DNA of 5,381 nt from Nanobdellati archaeon. GTDB taxonomy: Archaea > EX4484-52 > JAADEF01. The notes beneath the pieces are model-generated. The model was given only the letters and a program-made list of their open reading frames with translations. It was not told where the DNA came from and did not search any database. Of the stretch, positions 1 to 3,834 are shown piece after piece; positions within the stretch are counted from its first letter, which is position 1, and every line of letters begins with the position of its first letter. The stretch spans positions 1-5,381 of the forward strand of contig JALWJP010000064.1 in NCBI GenBank assembly GCA_026997215.1, given 5' to 3'. The translations under genes and the position numbers were made by a program.

Positions 1-1209
1 CCATTCTATTCCGTAATTTAGATGAAGGGCTTCATAACCATTTGGTTTTTTATTGTCTCCAAGGTAATCTCTTACTCCTATATCTTTGTTTTCTTCTTTT
101 TTAACAATGATTTTATAAGGTAGTTTTTTAATGAGTTCTAGTGCATGATTAAAAGGGATGTGTACTCTTTCTAATCCTAAACCATTAAATATTCCTGTAG
201 GTACGACGATAAGATCTTGAGAATGGACTTCTTTAGTATATTTCATTTCCTCAAATTTTTGATGTTCTTTACGATAAATACATAAAGCATTTATGATTTG
301 CTTCATTACTTTTTCTTTTTCTCCTTCTGCTATTTCTAATATAAGGTATTTTTCTTTACCTTCATTGTTTACCTTGTATTTTATTAAATATAGTCCCTCT
401 TTATTAAGTGCATATATGTTTTCTTTTACTTTTTCTTTTACTTGACTTTTTAATTCATTTTCAGAGTAATTTCCTAAATAATAAATAATAAATTTTGTTT
501 TAGCGCTTCTATACATTAAAGGGTAATATTCTCTCCCATCTACGTCTTTTAAAGGTTTTCTCATGATAGGTATGAAGCCTTCTTTTTCTAAATGTTTTCC
601 TATGTTATTGGCTACATTTCTTAATATATTAGCATAGTTTTCTTTTAAAGTTTCTGGTATTTGTGCTACTACATAAAACCCAAGAATGTCATTTAATGTT
701 TTAGCACCTGTTAGTGCTTTCTCTAATAAACTTTTAGGATTCTTTATTCTACATGAGAGATAAATAGGGTAGTGGGGAGTTATAACTTGATATACGGGTA
801 TTTTATTTTTCTTTTCTCCCTTATGTATTCGAAGGTACCCTTTACATATCTTTACTTCTTTAAACTTTTTAGGATCTTTAAAAAAAGATTGAGTTATTAG
901 TTGTAAAAGGTAATGAATTGGATGAGATCCCACATATTCCTTTTGAATATCATTTTTAGGAGATAGTAAATTAGTTAATATGTAATAATTACCCAGATAC
1001 TCATACATTGTACGTTGTATTTCTGCATAAGTACGTTCGCTTAATTTTTCTTCTCCTAATAATATATGACGTGTAATAGTATAAAGTTCTCTTAAAGTTC
1101 TACTTACTTCTGCTCTTTGCTTTGCAATAATATTCCAGTTAGGAGCATTCAGTACAGTAGGACTCGAATAATCGGTTATGTCTACCATACTTATAGAATA
1201 ACCTTTCAT
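1..1209 (-). CDS. RelA/SpoT-fold nucleotidyltransferase-like protein with a large insertion (3' end off window)
   Basis: The minus frame is open for 403 codons from an ATG at 1209 to the left edge, so the C-terminus is missing. Two blocks match the (p)ppGpp synthetase (RelA_SpoT) family. Residues 152-182 contain SCRIKNPKSLLEKALTG followed by NDILGFYVV, which fits the family pattern R-x-K-x-x-x-S-[IL]-L-x-K ... D-[IL]-x-G-x-R; D174 would be the Mg-binding aspartate. Residues 380-398, RDYLGDNKKPNGYEALHLN, fit the G-loop, with Y392 as the base-stacking tyrosine and H396. These two points lie about 44 residues apart in typical synthetases and 218 apart here, so some 170 residues, rich in Lys and Glu, are inserted. 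The family arginine after D-x-x-G-x is Tyr179. The catalytic glutamate (E-x-Q-[IL]-R-T region) would lie beyond the window. Residues 1-150 are mostly helical and show no HD-hydrolase motif. The start is supported by a TATA-like element 28 nt upstream. Activity is inferred; it may be divergent or inactive. Confidence 0.66.
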   Translation of the reverse strand, partial: MKGYSISMVDITDYSSPTVLNAPNWNIIAKQRAEVSRTLRELYTITRHILLGEEKLSERTYAEIQRTMYEYLGNYYILTNLLSPKNDIQKEYVGSHPIHYLLQLITQSFFKDPKKFKEVKICKGYLRIHKGEKKNKIPVYQVITPHYPIYLSCRIKNPKSLLEKALTGAKTLNDILGFYVVAQIPETLKENYANILRNVANNIGKHLEKEGFIPIMRKPLKDVDGREYYPLMYRSAKTKFIIYYLGNYSENELKSQVKEKVKENIYALNKEGLYLIKYKVNNEGKEKYLILEIAEGEKEKVMKQIINALCIYRKEHQKFEEMKYTKEVHSQDLIVVPTGIFNGLGLERVHIPFNHALELIKKLPYKIIVKKEENKDIGVRDYLGDNKKPNGYEALHLNYGIEW

Positions 1210-1212
1210 AAT

Positions 1213-1226
1213 CTACTTTATAGTAG
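1213..1226. repeat. 5-bp inverted repeat between TATA element and start codon
   Basis: CTACT and AGTAG flank a 4-nt spacer. The repeat ends 4 nt before the ATG of the RelA/SpoT-like gene and lies between its TATA-like element and the expected transcription start. Archaeal repressors commonly bind there, so it may be an operator. A repeat this short could also arise by chance in AT-rich DNA. Confidence 0.2.
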
Positions 1227-1231
1227 TTAAA

Positions 1232-1241
1232 TTTTTTAAAA
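1232..1241 (-). promoter_or_regulatory. Archaeal TATA-like box of the RelA/SpoT-like gene
   Basis: On the minus strand the sequence is TTTTAAAAAATT. Its first base is 32 nt before the ATG at 1209. The same 12-mer stands 31 nt before the ATG of the surface operon at 1596. No Shine-Dalgarno site precedes the ATG, so the transcript is probably leaderless or nearly so. No clear purine-rich BRE is visible. Confidence 0.5.
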
Positions 1242-1252
1242 GTAATGGTTTC

Positions 1253-1270
1253 TTAAAGAGAAGAAATATA
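1253..1270 (-). terminator. Possible T-rich terminator of the SRP RNA
   Basis: Directly after the helix 1 closing strand, the minus strand reads TTATATTTCTTCTCTTTAA, a pyrimidine-rich stretch with short T runs and no hairpin. Archaeal termination usually depends on T-rich tracts rather than stem-loops. The longest T run is only three bases, so the call is weak and read-through into the downstream gene is possible. Confidence 0.25.
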
Positions 1271-1271
1271 A

Positions 1272-1544
1272 AGAGGGAGCGGTAGAAGATGGACATACCG
1301 CACAAGCCGGTTGCTTTCTACCTACCTTACTACGGCACCCCGTATGCACGCATACAACAGCTTATGGCTGCTCCCTTCCGGGCCTGACCAGGTTCACTGC
1401 TGTATGCGCCTTACGGGACCGTAGCTCATTGTTCAGTAGAAAGCACCTTTGCTTATGCGGTATTGCCTCTCTTCTACCTTCGGCGCCCCCATATAGGCAC
1501 GGGGGTTACAGGATGCTGCCTAGGCATCCCCGCCTATCCCTCTA
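1272..1544 (-). ncRNA. Signal recognition particle RNA (archaeal-type, with Alu domain)
   Basis: This is the RNA scaffold of SRP, which binds SRP54 and targets nascent secretory and membrane proteins to the translocon. On the minus strand the 5' AGAGGGA (1537-1543) pairs with UCCCUCU (1272-1278) as helix 1. In the Alu domain, helix 2 is GGCG/CGCC, helix 3 is GGAUGC/GCAUCC, and helix 4 is CCCCC/GGGGG. The conserved UGUAAC lies between helices 3 and 4, and loops 3 and 4 are complementary over six bases. Helix 5 is long: GGUAGAAG/CUUCUACC, AUACCGCAUAAGC with one wobble pair, GCUUUCUAC/GUAGAAAGC, and CUACGG/CCGUAG. The SRP54-binding hairpin (1360-1397) has the canonical symmetric loop and a GGAA tetraloop at 1376-1379. 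Identity is near certain; the ends are inferred from helix 1. GC content is about 56% by hand count. Helix 6, normally present in archaeal SRP RNA, is not obvious. Confidence 0.95.
1360..1397 (-). other. SRP RNA helix 8 tip: SRP54 (Ffh) binding hairpin
   Basis: On the minus strand the segment starts GUGAACCUGGUCAGGCCC, then a GGAA tetraloop, then GGGAGCAGCC. This is the universally conserved SRP54 M-domain binding site. It is flanked by stem strands at 1398-1407 and 1350-1359 that pair over ten positions, one of them a wobble. It is the most diagnostic piece of the RNA and fixes its strand. Confidence 0.96.
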
Positions 1545-1564
1545 TTTTACCTATGGAGTTATGA

Positions 1565-1574
1565 TTTTAAAAAA
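1565..1574. promoter_or_regulatory. Shared bidirectional TATA-like element
   Basis: TTTTAAAAAATT on the plus strand contains the palindrome TTTTAAAA (1565-1572). Read rightward, its first base is 31 nt before the ATG at 1596. Read leftward, the palindrome begins 28 nt before the inferred 5' end of the SRP RNA near 1544. One element may serve both divergent units, since archaeal TBP binds a near-symmetric site and TFB/BRE sets direction. No convincing BRE is seen on either side. Confidence 0.5.
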
Positions 1575-1595
1575 TTACAACTTCAATATTATTTT

Positions 1596-2576
1596 ATGAG
1601 ATTGATGATTTACTTTTGGGTAATTGCTTTATTCTTAATAGGGCATGTTTATGCTATAGGTATAGGCACTATTCCTGGAGTTTTGGATTTGGGAGAGGTT
1701 AAGAGAGGACAAACGGTTGTTGGTGAATTTTACATTACATCTACTGTTACTAAACCGATGCGTATTAATCTTAATTATTTGCCTGTGCATTCTTCTATTT
1801 ATAAAAAAGAAAAAGTTAGATCTAAAGATGGATATGAATTTAAACCAGCTGAGGCTTCGGAGGAAGATATTAGCGAGTGGGTTTCATTACCTCAATCCTC
1901 TTTTCTTATTTCCCCTGAAAATAAAAAGATAATAACTTTACCTGATGGTAGTTCTGTTGCTTATAATCAAAAGTTTTTAGTGAAAATTAAGATACCTGAT
2001 GATGCTGAACCTGGTTATCATGCAGGATCTGTTAATATAGCCGTGGTAGCTAATGAACGAGAATCTGAAGGAGCAAGCATTGCTACTGTAGGTGTAACAA
2101 GACCTGTGTTCGTTTTTAGAGTTAGTGGTAATGCTTATAGGGATGGCAAAATAGTAGGTGTAGAAGCTAAAAGATTGGATGATAAAACTGTTAGAGTGGA
2201 TGTGCTTTTTAAGAATACAGGTACTGTTACTTATACTGCTGTTTTTGAAAATTTAGAGGTTTATGATGATTTTGGTTATAAAACTGGAAACATTGCTGTA
2301 AGAACTAATAAGAAGGTTAGGCCTGGAGAAATAGTGGTTCTTAGCGCTTATTGGAGGTCTAAGGAAAAAATTGAATCTGGTAGTTATGGAGTTGATGCAA
2401 CCGTCTCTTTTGGCAGTGGTAAAGCAGATTATACGGGTCATATTAAAGTTTTAGATGAGATTTACGTGCCTAAGGAAGGTATGGTATTGAAAGAAGAAGG
2501 CGGTTTTCACATACCTTGGTGGTATCTGCTTATCTTATTAGGTCTTGTTGCTCTTTATATCTACTGGAAGATGTGA
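1596..2576 (+). CDS. Type I membrane surface protein with two predicted beta-sandwich domains (WxLIP-like layout)
   Basis: This 326-residue exported protein begins with a signal peptide (1-20, ending HVYA). Domain one spans about residues 25-150: it opens PGVLDLGEVKRGQTVVGEFY and ends IKIPDDAEPGYHAGSVNIAV, the pattern of Ig-like or DUF916-like sandwiches. Domain two spans about 173-286 and contains VLFKNTGTVTYTA and VRPGEIVVLSAYW, resembling CARDB or DUF3324-type modules. A single membrane helix at 308-324 follows PWW, leaving almost no cytoplasmic tail. Two extracellular domains plus a C-terminal helix recall Gram-positive WxLIP proteins, but this is a layout similarity judged by eye, not demonstrated homology. 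There is no Shine-Dalgarno site; the ATG at 1596 fits a leaderless mRNA from the element at 1565, better than the next Met at 1605. It is the first gene of a three-gene operon and has no N-glycosylation sequon. Its partner or ligand is unknown. Confidence 0.85.
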   Translation: MRLMIYFWVIALFLIGHVYAIGIGTIPGVLDLGEVKRGQTVVGEFYITSTVTKPMRINLNYLPVHSSIYKKEKVRSKDGYEFKPAEASEEDISEWVSLPQSSFLISPENKKIITLPDGSSVAYNQKFLVKIKIPDDAEPGYHAGSVNIAVVANERESEGASIATVGVTRPVFVFRVSGNAYRDGKIVGVEAKRLDDKTVRVDVLFKNTGTVTYTAVFENLEVYDDFGYKTGNIAVRTNKKVRPGEIVVLSAYWRSKEKIESGSYGVDATVSFGSGKADYTGHIKVLDEIYVPKEGMVLKEEGGFHIPWWYLLILLGLVALYIYWKM

Positions 2577-2577
2577 T
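2573..2577 (+). promoter_or_regulatory. Shine-Dalgarno site overlapping the upstream stop codon
   Basis: GTGAT, part of the archaeal consensus GGTGATC, lies 5 nt before the ATG at 2583 and overlaps the TGA of the preceding gene. It supports that start and translational coupling. The operon's first gene has no such site. Confidence 0.5.
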
Positions 2578-2582
2578 GCCTT

Positions 2583-3062
2583 ATGAAGCAGTATGTTTAT
2601 GCAAGTTTATTTGCTATTACTGCTTTTATAGCTATAGTGATAATAATGGGTAATCAGAGTATTCATGAAGTAAGCATAGCAGGATATGCTGTGAAAGGGC
2701 AAGTTATAAATCTTACTGCAAATAATGTAACTAAAATAGGTATTTCTGCTGATACTGATAAATTGGATTTTGGGAGAATGATCTTTAATAAGACTAATGC
2801 CACTAAACTTATAACCGTTAGCAATCCTTTGCCATATGAAGTTATTCTTAAATTGAATATTACAGGTAATATTTCTCCTTTACTATATTATAAAAGAGAA
2901 TATATTTTGGGGCCTAATGAATCCCGTAACATTCCTATAAAATTTGTACCGGAAGGAATAGGAAATTATAGCGGTATGTTAGAGATAAAAGCCATATATT
3001 TCACCAATAGTTTAGGAAAAAAGATATATCAACTTAAAAGAATAATGAAGGTGGTTGAATGA
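2583..3062 (+). CDS. N-terminally anchored Ig-like surface protein, sequon-rich
   Basis: The 159-residue product has one hydrophobic helix at residues 5-22, which may anchor it or be cleaved. An extracellular part of about 135 residues follows. Residues 56-140 look like one beta-sandwich of the DUF1573/HYDIN (ASPM-SPD-2) type: DKLDFGRMIF, then ITVSNPLPYEVILKLNI, then YILGPNESRNIPIKFVPEG and GNYSGMLEIKAIYF. Nine of its fourteen asparagines sit in N-x-S/T sequons (24, 43, 48, 69, 72, 92, 96, 112, 128), which suggests dense N-glycosylation outside the cell. There is no cysteine. The gene starts 6 nt after the upstream stop with a Shine-Dalgarno site, and its end overlaps the next gene by 4 nt, so the three are surely cotranscribed. 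No specific function is recognised; it is probably a partner of the two flanking surface proteins. Confidence 0.85.
   Translation: MKQYVYASLFAITAFIAIVIIMGNQSIHEVSIAGYAVKGQVINLTANNVTKIGISADTDKLDFGRMIFNKTNATKLITVSNPLPYEVILKLNITGNISPLLYYKREYILGPNESRNIPIKFVPEGIGNYSGMLEIKAIYFTNSLGKKIYQLKRIMKVVE
3049..3053 (+). promoter_or_regulatory. Shine-Dalgarno site of the third operon gene
   Basis: AGGTG lies 5 nt before the ATG at 3059, inside the end of the previous gene. With the ATGA overlap (3059-3062) it indicates coupled translation and decides the start. Confidence 0.6.
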
Positions 3063-3802
3063 TTAGAAAAATAGTTATTTTATTTGCGCTATTATTGCCT
3101 GTAACTTTTAGCATACCTGTGCTTGTGAACATAAAAGAGAGTTTATCTGGACATTTTTCTTATTTTAATCATACTTTTGAAGGAGATGTACTGGAGATTG
3201 TTGCTGTGTGGGAAAATGTGGGTTCTGTTACATGCGATGCTTATCTTATGGTTAAAAGTTTTAACTCTTCTTCTTACGATAATTTAGGATATTACTGGAG
3301 TAAAAAAGAAAATGTACCTCCTGGAAAAGCGGCTAATTTTCATTTATTTGTTTATGTTCCTTATTATGAAGGTTCTATAACTTTAATACCTCGACTTTAT
3401 TATTGTAATGAAATTGAGGAGTATGGCAACATAACAATTAACTTCTATAATGCTTCTGCTGTTGAAGAGTTACCTTTAAATGTTACTTATAGGCTTTGCC
3501 CTCAAAAAATTATGTTTTATTTTTCTCAACCTTTGAATCATGCTATTTATGTTATACCTTTAAAGCAACCTCCAGGATGGATTATTCCTTCTTTGAGATT
3601 ATCTGCTAATATTACTTCTTTTGACTTGCCTTATTACAGACCTCTTCATTCTTATAAAACTCTTAAATTTGCTTTTACTAATGGAACTAAATCTAAAATA
3701 ATTGAGGTTAAATTTAAGGATGTCTTTGAAGAGCATTTGCCTTGGTGGGCAAAAATTTTGAGGTTTTTGGGTTTTAAAAAATATTCTTACGAATGTGATT
3801 AA
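3059..3802 (+). CDS. Secreted or membrane-associated surface protein, sequon-rich, C-terminal PWW motif
   Basis: The 247-residue product has a signal peptide at about residues 1-18. A beta-rich segment (about 40-130) contains GDVLEIVAVWENVGSVTCDA and VPPGKAANFHLFVYVP, patterns seen in CARDB-like archaeal surface modules. A second beta-rich region follows (about 140-222). The C-terminus reads HLPWWAKILRFLGF and then a short charged tail. This echoes HIPWWYLLILLG of the first operon gene but is too short and too charged for a normal transmembrane helix; it may lie in the membrane interface. There are seven N-x-S/T sequons (37, 69, 124, 131, 141, 184, 208) and four cysteines (59, 116, 147, 246), some of which could form disulfides. 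It overlaps the upstream gene by 4 nt. I recognise no named family; a role in a surface complex with its two neighbours is inferred from the operon. Confidence 0.82.
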   Translation: MIRKIVILFALLLPVTFSIPVLVNIKESLSGHFSYFNHTFEGDVLEIVAVWENVGSVTCDAYLMVKSFNSSSYDNLGYYWSKKENVPPGKAANFHLFVYVPYYEGSITLIPRLYYCNEIEEYGNITINFYNASAVEELPLNVTYRLCPQKIMFYFSQPLNHAIYVIPLKQPPGWIIPSLRLSANITSFDLPYYRPLHSYKTLKFAFTNGTKSKIIEVKFKDVFEEHLPWWAKILRFLGFKKYSYECD

Positions 3803-3804
3803 CA

Positions 3805-3815
3805 TTTTAAATTTT
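3805..3815 (+). promoter_or_regulatory. Archaeal TATA-like box of gatB
   Basis: TTTTAAATTTT begins 30 nt before the gatB ATG, matching the 31- and 32-nt spacing at two other genes here. No Shine-Dalgarno site precedes gatB, so a leaderless transcript starting at or near 3835 is likely. The element sits just after the stop codon of the surface operon. Confidence 0.5.
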
Positions 3816-3818
3816 CTC

Positions 3819-3826
3819 TTTTTTTT
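3819..3826 (+). terminator. Oligo-T terminator of the surface operon
   Basis: A run of eight T follows the stop codon at 3802 by 16 nt, preceded by the T-rich TTTTCTC. There is no hairpin; oligo-T tracts alone terminate archaeal RNA polymerase. It lies between the gatB TATA-like element and the inferred gatB start, so it should end the operon transcript without blocking gatB. Confidence 0.45.
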
Positions 3827-3834
3827 AAGTTAAT

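Noticed and set aside
1336..1359. GTATGC/GCATAC repeats considered as a small inverted-repeat element
   Set aside because: They are strands of SRP RNA helices 5 to 8; the near-duplication is explained by pairing in the RNA.
1270..1545. GC-rich island in AT-rich DNA, considered as a foreign insert or repeat cluster
   Set aside because: It folds completely as SRP RNA, and structural RNAs often have higher GC than AT-rich genomes. There are no transposase, terminal repeats or target duplications.
1717..1932. 71-codon frame inside the first surface gene
   Set aside because: It lies wholly within a well-supported gene in another frame, is low in complexity (Leu/Ile/Lys) and has no ribosome binding site.
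2253..2441. 62-codon minus-strand frame opposite the first surface gene
   Set aside because: It is antisense to a real coding region, has no promoter or domain and an implausible composition.
1596..3802. Bacterial (Gram-positive) origin suggested by the WxLIP-like layout
   Set aside because: First genes lack the strong Shine-Dalgarno sites expected in Gram-positives, the TATA-like spacing is archaeal, sequons are enriched and GatB looks archaeal.
3599..3805. 68-codon minus-strand frame opposite the third surface gene
   Set aside because: It is antisense to a gene with a signal peptide and sequons, and is basic and Phe-rich as expected of a shadow frame.
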